Below, piece by piece: positions 24,328 to 32,649 of a stretch of DNA of 64,000 nt (the stretch's first letter is position 1; each line of letters opens with the position of its first letter). Origin of the DNA: Pyxidicoccus parkwaysis. GTDB lineage: Bacteria; Myxococcota; Myxococcia; Myxococcales; Myxococcaceae. The notes beneath the pieces were generated by a model. The model made no database searches. It saw only the letters and a program-made list of their open reading frames with translations, and was not told where the DNA came from. Location of the stretch: contig NZ_CP071090.1 of NCBI RefSeq assembly GCF_017301735.1, forward strand, positions 3,462,001 through 3,526,000. Direction: 5' to 3'. The position numbers and the translations under genes are program-made.

Positions 24328-27300
24328 TCAGGCCCTCCCGCCCGAGCTGGCGGTCTGCTGCATGTGTTGCGAGACGGCCTCCGCGGGCTTCCGCGCCGCG
24401 CGCCGCGCCTGGAGCACCCGCTTGTAGTCCGTGGGCATCACCTTCACGAACCGCGGCACCATCAGCTCCCAGTTGTCCAGCACCCGCCTCGCCAGCGCGC
24501 TGCCCGTGTGACGGTGGTGCCGCTCCACCATGCCGTGCACGAGCCAGATTTCCGACTCGTCCACCAGCGACTCCAGCTCCACCATCTCCAGGTTGCAGCG
24601 CTGCCGGAAGGACAGCTCGCGGTCCAGCACGTACGCCGTGCCGCCGCTCATGCCCGCCGCGAAGTTGCGGCCGGTGGAGCCGAGCACCACCACCACGCCG
24701 CCCGTCATGTACTCGCAGCCGTGGTCGCCCACGCCCTCCACCACCGCCTGCGCGCCGCTGTTGCGCACCGCGAAGCGCTCACCCGCGAGCCCTCGCAGGT
24801 ACACCTCGCCGCCGGTGGCGCCGTAGAGGGCCGTGTTGCCCACCAGCACGTTCTCCTCCGCCACGAAGCGGCTGCCCTGCGGCGGATAGACGATGATGCG
24901 CCCGCCGGACAGGCCCTTGCCCACGTAGTCGTTGGCATCACCCTCCAATTCCAGCGTCACGCCCGCCACCAGGAACGAACCGAAGCTCTGTCCCGCCGAG
25001 CCCTTCATCCTCACGTGGATGCGCCCGTCCGGAAGGCCCCGGCTGCCGTGGCGCCGCGCAATCTCGCCCGACAGCATGGCCCCCACCGCGCGGTGCGTGT
25101 TGCTCACCGGCTGCGTCAACAGCAGCGGCGGCCCACCATCCAGCACGTGGCTCGCGGCCTTCAGCAGCGTGTGGTCCAGGTGGTCCGACACATCCTTGCG
25201 CCACGGCGTCGTGCAGTGACGAGGCTCGCTGGCCGGAGCCGCGGGCGCCGTCAGCATCGCGGAGAGGTCCACGCGCTTCGCCTTCCAGTGGTCCACCGCC
25301 GGCCGCTGGCGCAGCAGGTCCACGCGGCCCACCAGCTCCTCCAGCGTGCGCGCGCCCAGCGCGGCCATCTTCTTGCGCAGGTCCTCCGCGACGAGGAGGA
25401 AGAAGTTCACCACGTCCTCGGGACGGCCCTGGAAGCGGCCGCGCAGCTCCGGGTCCTGCGTGGCGATGCCGGCCGAGCAGGTGTTGAGGTGACACTTGCG
25501 CAGCATGATGCAGCCCACGGCCACGAGGCTCGCGGTGGCCATGCCGAACTCCTCGGCGCCCAGCAGCGCGGCCACCAGCACGTCGCGCGCGGTGCGCAGG
25601 CCGCCGTCCACCTGCACGCGGATGCGCGAGCGCAGGCCGTTGTGCACCAGCACCTGCTGCGTCTCCGCCAGCCCCAGCTCCCACGGCAGGCCCGCGTGCT
25701 GGAGGCTCGACAGCGGCGAGGCACCCGTGCCGCCCTCGTAGCCGGAGATGACCACCGCGCCCGCGCCTGCCTTCGCCACGCCCGCGGCGATGGTGCCCAC
25801 GCCCACCTCGCTCACCAGCTTCACGCTGACGCGCGAGGATGGATTCACCGACTGCAAGTCGTAGATGAGCTGCGCCAGGTCCTCGATGGAGTAGATGTCG
25901 TGGTGCGGGGGAGGGGAGATGAGCGTCACGCCCGGCGTGGACCAGCGCACGCGCGCAATCCGCTCGTCCACCTTGTGCCCGGGGAGCTGGCCGCCCTCGC
26001 CGGGCTTCGCGCCCTGCGCAATCTTGATTTGGAGCTCGTCCGCGTTGACGAGGTACTCGGTGGTAACTCCGAAGCGCGCGCTCGCCACCTGCTTGATGGC
26101 GCTGCGGCGCAAGTCACCATTCTCGTCGGGCGTGTAGCGCCGCGACTCCTCGCCGCCCTCGCCGCTGTTGGAGCGCCCGCCCAGCCGGTTCATCGCGATG
26201 GCCAGCGTCTCGTGGGCCTCGGCGCTGATGGAGCCGAAGGACATGGCGCCGGTGACGAAGCGGCGCGCAATCGACAGCGCCGGCTCCACCTCCTCCAGCG
26301 GTACCGGCGTGCGGCCCTCCGTCACGACGTCCATCAGTCCGCGCAGGTTGCAGTGCTCGCGCGTCTCGTCATCCGCCAGCCGCGAGTACTCCGCGAAGAG
26401 GACCGGGTCATTGCCGCGCACAGCCGCTTGCAGCTTCGCAATCGTGGAGGGGTTCCACTTGTGGCGCTCACCCAGGCGGCGCCACCGGAACTGGCCGCCC
26501 ACGGGCAGCATGCCGGCCTCCGCGTCCGCCTCGGTGCCGAAGCCGCGCGTGTGGCGCTCGCGCACCTCGCGCCCCAGCTCCGGCAGGCCCACGCCCTCCA
26601 CGCGCGAGGACGTGCCGGTGAAGTGCCGCTCCACCAGCGAGCGCTGAAGCCCCACCGCCTCGAAGAGCTGCGCGCCCCGGTAGGACTGGAGCGTGGAGAT
26701 GCCCATCTTGGACATCACCTTCAGCAGGCCTTCCTCCACCGCGTGGATGAAGCGCTCCTGCGCCTTCTCCGCGTCCACGGCCAGCTCGCCCGCGTCCGCC
26801 ATGGCGCGCAGCGTGTCCAGCGCGAGGTACGGATTCACGGCCGCCGCGCCGTAGGCGAAGAGGCAGGCGAAGTGGTGCACCTCGCGCGCCTCGGCCGTCT
26901 CCAGCAGCAGGCCCGTGTACATGCGGATGCCGTCGCGCACGAGGCGCTGGTGCACCGCGGACATGGCCAGCAGCGCGGGAATCGCCGCGTGCGCCGCGTC
27001 CACGCCACGGTCGCTGAGCAGCAGGATGCTCGCGCCCGCGTCCACCGCGTCCACGGCCGCCGTACACAACCGCTCCACCGCGACGTCGAGAGCTCCCTCG
27101 CCGCCGTCCACCGGGTAGAGGAGGGACAGGCGCTTCGTCTCGAAGAGGCCCTCACCGTGGATGGTGCTCAGCCGCGCGAGCTGCCCGTTGGTGAGGATGG
27201 GGCCCGGCAGCGACAGCCGGTGGCACTGCTCCGGCGTCTCCTCCAGGGTGTTGCTCTCCGGCCCCAGCGCGGTGGCCAGCGTCATCACCAGCGACTCGCG

Positions 27301-28899
27301 CAGCGGGTCGATGGGCGGGTTGGTGACTTGCGCGAAGAGCTGGTGGAAGTACGAGAAGAGGCTCGGCGCCTGGTCGCTCAGCACCGCCAGCGGCGTGTCC
27401 GTGCCCATGGAGCCCGTGGGCTCCTTGCCCGTCTCCGCCATGGGGGTGAGCACCGAGCGCACGTCCTCGGCGGTGAAGCCGAAGGCGCGTTGGAGCCGCC
27501 ACAGCTCCTCGCCGCGCAGCCGCTCCGGTGCGGTGACGGAGGGCAGGTCGTCGAAGGTGTAGACGTTGCGCTCCAGCCACTTGCGGTACGGCCAGCGCAT
27601 GGTGATGTCGCGCTTGACGTCCTCGTCCTCGAGGATGCGCCCCTCGGTGGTGTCCACCAGCAGCATGCGTCCCGGCGTCAGGCGCCCCTTGCGGCGAATC
27701 TGCGAGGGCTGCACGTCGATGACGCCCGTCTCGGACGCGAGGATGATGCGGTCATCCTCCGTGACGAGGTAGCGCGCGGGCCTGAGGCCGTTGCGGTCCA
27801 ACGTGGCGCCGATGAGCGTCCCGTCCGTGAAGGCAATCGCCGCGGGGCCGTCCCACGGCTCGAGCAGGGAGGAGGAGTACTCGTAGAAGGCGCGCCGCTC
27901 GTCGGCCATCAGCGCGTCGCCCTCCCACGCCTCCGGAATCATCATCATCAGCGCATGCGGCAGCGTGCGGCCGCCCAGGTAGAGCAGCTCCACCATGTTG
28001 TCGAACTGCGCCGAGTCACTCTTGCCGGGGACGATGATGGGCTGGAGCGACTCCAGGCTGCCGCCCAGTCGCGCCGTCTGGAGCAGCCCGCGCCGCGCCG
28101 TCATCCAGTTGCGGTTGCCGCGCAGCGTGTTGATTTCGCCGTTGTGCGCGATGAAGCGGAACGGCTGCGCCAGCTCCCACCGGGGGAAGGTGTTGGTGGA
28201 GAAGCGCGAGTGCACCAGCGCCAGCGCGCTGATGAAGTCCGGCTCCTGCAGGTCCGTGTAGAAGCGGGGCAGGTCCACCGGCAGCATCAGCCCCTTGTAG
28301 ATGAGCGTCTCCGAGGACAGCGACGCGACGTGGAAGTGGCCCCCCGCGTCGATGCCGCGCGCCTGCACGCGGTTCTCCGTCAGCTTGCGGATGCGGTAGA
28401 GCTTGCGCTCGAAGGCGCTGGGCACCACGCGCCGCCGGGCGATGAAGAGCTGGCGGATGACCGGCGCGGCCTCGCGGGCGAGGGGGCCCAGGTGCTCGGG
28501 GTCCACGGGTACGTCGCGCCAGCCGAGGACGCGTTGACCTTCCTCCGCGACAACCTGCTCGAACGCCTCCTCGCATGCGGCGCGCGCCACGGGCTCGGGC
28601 GGGAGGAAGACCTGCGCCACGCCGTAGTGACGGCGCGGAGGAAGCTCGAAGCCGAGCCCCGGAACGACGCGCTCGAAGTAGCGGTGGGGGAGCTGCACCA
28701 GGATGCCCGCTCCATCTCCTGTTCGAGGGTCCCTCCCGGCGGCGGCTCGGTGGCTCAACCGATTGAGCAGCTCGAGGGCGTCCTCGACGATGCCTCGGGA
28801 GCGCTCGCCGCGAATGTGGGCCACGAAGCCCACGCCGCAGGCGTCATGCTCGGTCTCGGGCTCGTAGAGGCCGTACCGGCCGGGGAGGATTGCGGACAT
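24328..28899 (-). CDS. gltB: Glutamate synthase large subunit (GOGAT alpha)
   Basis: The ATG at 28899 (GGGGGAAG upstream) gives 1,523 residues, the usual length. After a 20-residue propeptide comes the catalytic N-terminal Cys21 (DACGVGFVAH) of the class II glutaminase domain, which must be exposed by processing. The central and FMN-binding synthase domains follow, with SGEGGE, KPGEGGQLPGHKV and SGYEGGTGASPLSSLQHAGLP. The 3Fe-4S cluster loop is CIMLRKCHLNTCS. The C-terminal GXGXG beta-helix domain (GLSGGRIIVYPPQG, GATGGEVYLRG, MTGGVVVVLGSTGRNFAAG) is intact. Together with gltD it is the main route of ammonium assimilation with glutamine synthetase. Confidence 0.97.
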   Translation of the reverse strand: MSAILPGRYGLYEPETEHDACGVGFVAHIRGERSRGIVEDALELLNRLSHRAAAGRDPRTGDGAGILVQLPHRYFERVVPGLGFELPPRRHYGVAQVFLPPEPVARAACEEAFEQVVAEEGQRVLGWRDVPVDPEHLGPLAREAAPVIRQLFIARRRVVPSAFERKLYRIRKLTENRVQARGIDAGGHFHVASLSSETLIYKGLMLPVDLPRFYTDLQEPDFISALALVHSRFSTNTFPRWELAQPFRFIAHNGEINTLRGNRNWMTARRGLLQTARLGGSLESLQPIIVPGKSDSAQFDNMVELLYLGGRTLPHALMMMIPEAWEGDALMADERRAFYEYSSSLLEPWDGPAAIAFTDGTLIGATLDRNGLRPARYLVTEDDRIILASETGVIDVQPSQIRRKGRLTPGRMLLVDTTEGRILEDEDVKRDITMRWPYRKWLERNVYTFDDLPSVTAPERLRGEELWRLQRAFGFTAEDVRSVLTPMAETGKEPTGSMGTDTPLAVLSDQAPSLFSYFHQLFAQVTNPPIDPLRESLVMTLATALGPESNTLEETPEQCHRLSLPGPILTNGQLARLSTIHGEGLFETKRLSLLYPVDGGEGALDVAVERLCTAAVDAVDAGASILLLSDRGVDAAHAAIPALLAMSAVHQRLVRDGIRMYTGLLLETAEAREVHHFACLFAYGAAAVNPYLALDTLRAMADAGELAVDAEKAQERFIHAVEEGLLKVMSKMGISTLQSYRGAQLFEAVGLQRSLVERHFTGTSSRVEGVGLPELGREVRERHTRGFGTEADAEAGMLPVGGQFRWRRLGERHKWNPSTIAKLQAAVRGNDPVLFAEYSRLADDETREHCNLRGLMDVVTEGRTPVPLEEVEPALSIARRFVTGAMSFGSISAEAHETLAIAMNRLGGRSNSGEGGEESRRYTPDENGDLRRSAIKQVASARFGVTTEYLVNADELQIKIAQGAKPGEGGQLPGHKVDERIARVRWSTPGVTLISPPPHHDIYSIEDLAQLIYDLQSVNPSSRVSVKLVSEVGVGTIAAGVAKAGAGAVVISGYEGGTGASPLSSLQHAGLPWELGLAETQQVLVHNGLRSRIRVQVDGGLRTARDVLVAALLGAEEFGMATASLVAVGCIMLRKCHLNTCSAGIATQDPELRGRFQGRPEDVVNFFLLVAEDLRKKMAALGARTLEELVGRVDLLRQRPAVDHWKAKRVDLSAMLTAPAAPASEPRHCTTPWRKDVSDHLDHTLLKAASHVLDGGPPLLLTQPVSNTHRAVGAMLSGEIARRHGSRGLPDGRIHVRMKGSAGQSFGSFLVAGVTLELEGDANDYVGKGLSGGRIIVYPPQGSRFVAEENVLVGNTALYGATGGEVYLRGLAGERFAVRNSGAQAVVEGVGDHGCEYMTGGVVVVLGSTGRNFAAGMSGGTAYVLDRELSFRQRCNLEMVELESLVDESEIWLVHGMVERHHRHTGSALARRVLDNWELMVPRFVKVMPTDYKRVLQARRAARKPAEAVSQHMQQTASSGGRA

Positions 28900-28932
28900 C
28901 AACTTCCCCCATTCCCGCTGACGCGGGAGGTT

Positions 28933-28947
28933 ATGCGTGTGACGCAT
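28933..28947. promoter_or_regulatory. Palindrome upstream of gltB, possible operator
   Basis: ATGCGT-GTG-ACGCAT is a perfect 6-bp inverted repeat with a 3-bp centre, 34-48 bases ahead of the gltB start. A related half-site GCGTC lies at 28957-28961. The place is right for a regulator of nitrogen assimilation; the protein is unknown. Confidence 0.35.
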
Positions 28948-29401
28948 GATGTTAACGCGTCGCGTTGGTAAATGGCAGCCCTCGGCGACTTTTGAAGGGG
29001 ATGCCAGAGGGGCCGGACGACACCCCAGGACAGGGAGCCGTCGGCTTCCAGGCAGCCGCGTCGCCCCGCAGGACGAGCGGCCCGTGACGCAGGGCGGCGC
29101 TCGGAAGCCAGGGGTATGACGCGAAGCATGAGGCGGGGAACGGGTGCGGCGTGGCCTTTTGTTTCAGGCAGGCACGCCGGCAGCCGCCGATTCGCCAGGG
29201 CCCGTCATCCGGGCGGGGCGTACGCGACGGTGCTTCCGACGAGGCGCGAGGGGAGGCCGGCGCACGCGGGCTTCACTTCCTGGTTGGGTTCGTGGCGCTT
29301 CGTGCGGCGCGCGCGGGCTTCAGCATCCGTGCTGGCCCGGTCCGGTCCTTTGTCATAGGCAGGCGCGCCAGGCTTCAACACCTTCGCCGCTGGAGTCCGT
29401 C
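28948..29401. other. Gene-free divergent region between gltB and the Nudix gene
   Basis: About 450 bases without a supportable gene. Open frames here are compositional shadows. Promoters for the divergent gltBD and Nudix genes must lie here, but no convincing -35/-10 or -24/-12 box was found. Nothing else was seen. Confidence 0.4.
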
Positions 29402-29890
29402 ATGCCCTACACGCCCATCATCGGCACGCTCGGCTACGTCATGTCGCCGGACCGTCAGCGGGTGTTGCTCATCCACCGCAACGCGCGGCCGGATGACGCG
29501 CACTACGGCAAGTACAACGGCCTGGGCGGGAAGATGGACCGCGACGAGGACGTGGCCGCGTGCATGCGCCGCGAGATTCGCGAGGAGGCCGGCATCGAGT
29601 GCGTGGAGATGGTGCTGCGCGGCACCATCTCCTGGCCCGGCTTCGGCAAGCACGGCGAGGACTGGCTCGGCTTCGTCTTCCGCATCGACCGCTTCGAGGG
29701 CACGCCGCTGGAGCGCAACCCGGAGGGCTCGCTGTCCTGGGTCCCCGTGGTGGACGTGCCGAAGCTGAACCTGTGGGACGGAGACAGGCACTTCCTGCCG
29801 CTCGTGTTCGACGGCGACTCGCGCCCGTTCCATGGCGTCATGCCCTACGCAGGCGGCCACGCGGTGAGCTGGTCCTTCACGCGGCTATAA
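29402..29890 (+). CDS. Nudix hydrolase (MutT/8-oxo-dGTP diphosphatase-like)
   Basis: A 162-residue protein with a full Nudix box, G-x5-E-x7-REIREEAGI (from GKMDRDED through RREIREEAGIE, about residues 44-63). The start MPYTPIIGTLGYVMSPD and KYNGLGGKMD, followed by LRGTISWPGFGKHGEDWLGF, match the group annotated as 8-oxo-dGTP or 2-hydroxy-ATP diphosphatases (MTH1-like). These remove oxidised nucleotides from the pool. The ATG at 29402 starts the conserved sequence; longer in-frame extension is not protein-like. The gene precedes the iron-uptake set by 128 bases, which fits loosely with oxidative stress but is not proof of co-expression. Confidence 0.9.
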   Translation: MPYTPIIGTLGYVMSPDRQRVLLIHRNARPDDAHYGKYNGLGGKMDRDEDVAACMRREIREEAGIECVEMVLRGTISWPGFGKHGEDWLGFVFRIDRFEGTPLERNPEGSLSWVPVVDVPKLNLWDGDRHFLPLVFDGDSRPFHGVMPYAGGHAVSWSFTRL

Positions 29891-30018
29891 GCACGGCGCG
29901 CATGCCCGGGGCTCGCGCGTCCGTTGGCGCACGACAGCCTCATACCCAAAGTGCGGCTTCACTGAACTGGAACGTTGACGGCCGGCCCACCGAGGGAGTA
30001 TCCATCGCGAGGGTGAAA

Positions 30019-30900
30019 ATGAGAACGCTTCTCAATTTCGACTTTCCGGCGGTGGATGGGCGCGACGCTCCGGTGGAGCGCGCGAAGCCCCAACCTCAGG
30101 CGGGGCTGTTCCGCATGGGCGAGGCGGCGCCGGGAGAGGCTCCGTCGAAGCGCTGGGGACAGGCCCTGGTGGTCGCCGTGGCCCTGCACGCCGGGGTGGT
30201 CGCGGGCGCGGTGATGATGCCGGCCGCGCGGCCGGAAAAGGTTCCTGCTGCGCCGGAGCCGGAGTTGGTGTTCCTCACGTTCGCGCCCCCGCCTCCCGCG
30301 CCTCCGAAGGGTGGCGCCGCCCAGGAGAAGGTCCAGCGCCCGGCGCATGCGCGTGTCGCGCGGCCGGTGGAGCGCCAGTTCGTCGCGCCCGTGCCGAAGC
30401 CGATTCCCGAGCCCGTGGTGGAGACGAAGCCCGAGCCGGAGCCGCCCGTGGATGTGAAGCCGCCCGAGCCGGAGACTCCGGCCGCGCAGCCCGAGGCGGT
30501 TGCGGGCAGCAACACGGGCGTGGGCGCGGTCATCGGTGGCGTGGTGGGCGGCGTCGTCGGTGGACAGCAGGGCGGCATCGTGGGGGCTTCGGGCGGGACG
30601 GGTGAGGCGCTGGGGTTGAAGCAGGTGTCGCGTCCCCCGGCGGTGCTCAAGCAGGTGGCGCCGGACTACCCGCGCCGCGCGCGCTCGGATGGGGTCCAGG
30701 GGCTGGTGCTGGTGCGCATCATCGTCGGCACGGACGGCAAGGTGGAGCCGGAGAACACGCGGGTCATCCGCTCCGTGCCCGCGCTGGACGAGGCGGCCAT
30801 CGCCGCCGTCAACCGGTGGCGCTTCAGCCCGGCGCTCGGGCGCGAGGGCCGGCCGGTGCGCGTCATCATCGAGATTCCCGTCGAGTTCTCCTTGAAGTGA
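30019..30900 (+). CDS. tonB: TonB-family energy transducer
   Basis: The 293-residue protein has the classic TonB plan. A short cytoplasmic head is followed by one signal-anchor helix (about 52-70; ALVVAVALHAGVVAGAVM), a long Pro/Glu/Lys-rich periplasmic spacer (PEPEPPVDVKPPEPETP) and a Gly/Val-rich linker. The C-terminal domain reads VLKQVAPDYPRRARSDGVQG ... VIRSVPALDEAAIAAVNRWRFSPALG. It transmits proton-motive force from ExbB/ExbD, not in this window, to outer-membrane receptors. The receptor lies two genes downstream on the same strand. A Fur-like palindrome covers the start codon. GTG at 30013 is a less likely start; GAGGG lies ahead of the ATG. Confidence 0.92.
   Translation: MRTLLNFDFPAVDGRDAPVERAKPQPQAGLFRMGEAAPGEAPSKRWGQALVVAVALHAGVVAGAVMMPAARPEKVPAAPEPELVFLTFAPPPPAPPKGGAAQEKVQRPAHARVARPVERQFVAPVPKPIPEPVVETKPEPEPPVDVKPPEPETPAAQPEAVAGSNTGVGAVIGGVVGGVVGGQQGGIVGASGGTGEALGLKQVSRPPAVLKQVAPDYPRRARSDGVQGLVLVRIIVGTDGKVEPENTRVIRSVPALDEAAIAAVNRWRFSPALGREGRPVRVIIEIPVEFSLK
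30020..30034. promoter_or_regulatory. Fur-like palindrome overlapping the tonB start
   Basis: TGAGAACGCTTCTCA: arms TGAGAA and TTCTCA around CGC. It can be laid over the 7-1-7 Fur pattern TGATAAT-N-ATTATCA with the outer TGA/TCA and inner AA/TT kept. Placement over the start codon would block translation initiation or early transcription. A better match lies upstream of the receptor gene. Confidence 0.4.
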
Positions 30901-30975
30901 AGCCCCGGGTCTCCGGGCCCGTTCATCCCGCAAGTTCCATCCGTGAGCGCGAGCTCGCGACGAGTCGGCCGGTCC

Positions 30976-32442
30976 ATGAATCGCACGTTCCGCAATGTCA
31001 TCTTCTGGATCCACCTGGTGGTGGGCCTCGTCGCCGGGCTCGTCATCCTGGTCATGTCGCTGACGGGAACGGCGATTGCGTTCGAGTCCCAGATTGTCGA
31101 GTGGGCGGAGCGTGATGCGCGGCGGGTGCAGGTGCCCGCGCCGGACGCGGCCCGGCTGACCGTGGACGACTTGCTGGCCCGCGTGCGCGCGGCGCGTCCG
31201 GAGGCACAGCCCTCGGGCATCACCGTGTACCCAGAGCCCGAGGCGGCGGTGCTGGTGAACCTGGGACGCGAGAGCCTCGTCTACGTGAATCCGTACACGG
31301 GCGAGGTGAAGGAGGGTGGCGCGCAGGGGTGGCGCAACTTCTTCCACACCATGGAGGAACTGCACCGGTGGCTGGCGGCGCAGGGTGAGAGCCGCGCGGT
31401 GGGCAAGGCGCTGACGGGCGCGAGCAACGTGGTGTTCCTGTTCCTCGCCGTGTCCGGCCTGTACCTGTGGTGGCCGCGCAAGTGGACGCTGCGCGCGATG
31501 CGGCCGTCGCTGTGGTTCCGGCGCGGGCTGAAGGGCAAGGCGCGCGACTGGAACTGGCACAACGTCATCGGCTTCTGGTCGCTGCCGGTCATCCTCGTGC
31601 TCACCGCGTCGGGCATGGTGATTTCGTACCGGTGGGCGTCGGACCTGGTGTTCACGATGACGGGCAATGCGCCGCCCGCGAACCAGGGCCCGCCGGGAGG
31701 CGCGTCGGTGAAGGTGACGCCGCCTGCGCCGGGTGCGGAGCGGATGAAGCTGGACGCGCTCTTCGCGGAGGCGCGCAAGGGCACGCCGCAGTGGAAGTCG
31801 ATGACGCTGCGCCTCGGAGGCGCGCCGCGTCCGGGTGGCCCGCAGGGTGCGCCGGGGCAGGAAGGCCGTCAGGGGCCGCGCGGTGAAGGGCGGGGTGGAG
31901 AGGGCGCGCAGGCGCCGAGCATGGACGGGCGTGGCGCCGAGGGCGCGCAGGCGCGTGCCGCCGAGGGTGCGCCGAACATGGAGGGGCGCGGCGGTGAGTC
32001 GCGCGGTAACGGTGAGGGACGTGGCGGTCGCGGCAATGGCGAAGGGCGCGGCGGTGAGTCGCGCGGCAACGGTGAGGGACGCGGTGGCGGAGTCGACGCC
32101 CTGACCTTCACCCTCCGCGAGCAGGGCGCGTGGCCGCTCTTCGCCACGACGCAGGTGTCGCTGGACCCGTTCACCGCCCAGGTCGCGAAGCAGGAGGGCT
32201 ACGCGGACTACAACAGCGGCCGCAAGCTGCGCACATGGTTGCGCTTCCTCCACACCGGTGAGGCGCTCGGCTGGATTGGCCAGCTCATCGCGGCGATTGC
32301 CTCGTTCGGTGGCTCCGTCCTCGTGTACACGGGCGTCGCGCTGGCATTGCGCCGCTTCTTCCCGCGCCGCAACGCGAGCACCGTCTCCGCTCGCGAAGCC
32401 GCTGCTGCCCCCGTGCAGCCAGAACCCGAGACGACCGCGTAG
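30976..32442 (+). CDS. PepSY-associated membrane protein (iron-uptake reductase-like)
   Basis: This membrane protein belongs to the PepSY-TM group found next to siderophore receptors, often proposed to handle iron release or reduction in the inner membrane. The first helix (NVIFWIHLVVGLVAGLVILV) carries the conserved His. A periplasmic PepSY-like region follows (LTVDDLLARVRAARPEAQ, TGEVKEG). Then come FHTMEELHRWL, helices NVVFLFLAVSGLYLWWP, NWHNVIGFWSLPVILVLT, and a last helix (LIAAIASFGGSVLVYTGVAL). Between about residues 280 and 375 is a Gly/Arg/Glu-rich low-complexity insert, unusual for the family. ATG 30976 is chosen (488 residues); GTG 30943 is possible. It sits between tonB and the receptor. 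Confidence 0.85.
   Translation: MNRTFRNVIFWIHLVVGLVAGLVILVMSLTGTAIAFESQIVEWAERDARRVQVPAPDAARLTVDDLLARVRAARPEAQPSGITVYPEPEAAVLVNLGRESLVYVNPYTGEVKEGGAQGWRNFFHTMEELHRWLAAQGESRAVGKALTGASNVVFLFLAVSGLYLWWPRKWTLRAMRPSLWFRRGLKGKARDWNWHNVIGFWSLPVILVLTASGMVISYRWASDLVFTMTGNAPPANQGPPGGASVKVTPPAPGAERMKLDALFAEARKGTPQWKSMTLRLGGAPRPGGPQGAPGQEGRQGPRGEGRGGEGAQAPSMDGRGAEGAQARAAEGAPNMEGRGGESRGNGEGRGGRGNGEGRGGESRGNGEGRGGGVDALTFTLREQGAWPLFATTQVSLDPFTAQVAKQEGYADYNSGRKLRTWLRFLHTGEALGWIGQLIAAIASFGGSVLVYTGVALALRRFFPRRNASTVSAREAAAAPVQPEPETTA
31980..32094 (+). repeat. Internal tandem repeats coding for Gly/Arg/Glu-rich insert
   Basis: Within the PepSY gene, units reading GGESRGNGEGRG recur with small variations (GGCGGTGAGTCGCGCGG is repeated). 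The DNA copies are close to identical, so recent slippage or recombination is likely. The segment would be a flexible periplasmic loop. Confidence 0.7.
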
Positions 32443-32574
32443 CCCGCGGTCCCCCGGGCGGCCTGGCGTCGACCCCCCACGCCAGGCCGCCCAACGCTGT
32501 CATCCCGCGGTTCCCCGCGCCGTCCCGACGCCCCCACGCCGGGACTCCTTCGCGGGCCTTTTCGCAGTCCAAAG

Positions 32575-32591
32575 TTGATACTGCGTATCAA
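32575..32591. promoter_or_regulatory. Fur-box-like operator upstream of the siderophore receptor
   Basis: TTGATACTGCGTATCAA is a perfect inverted repeat with 7-bp arms around TGC. Against TGATAAT-N-ATTATCA it keeps TGATA on the left and TATCA on the right. It lies about 60-75 bases ahead of the receptor start, a normal operator position. Binding by Fur is inferred. Confidence 0.6.
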
Positions 32592-32649
32592 AATCGGTTT
32601 CAGAGAACCCGTTGAACAGGCCTCTCCGGCCAGGAGCTCTAGAGCAGCC

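Noticed and set aside
24364..28971. An open frame of 1,535 residues on the plus strand opposite gltB
   Set aside because: It mirrors gltB codon for codon and is rich in Arg/His/Gln without domains. The minus strand encodes a full glutamate synthase with all catalytic motifs.
29959..32253. A minus-strand open frame opposite tonB and the PepSY gene
   Set aside because: It is a composition artefact (mostly Arg, His, Leu); the plus strand encodes recognisable TonB and PepSY proteins.
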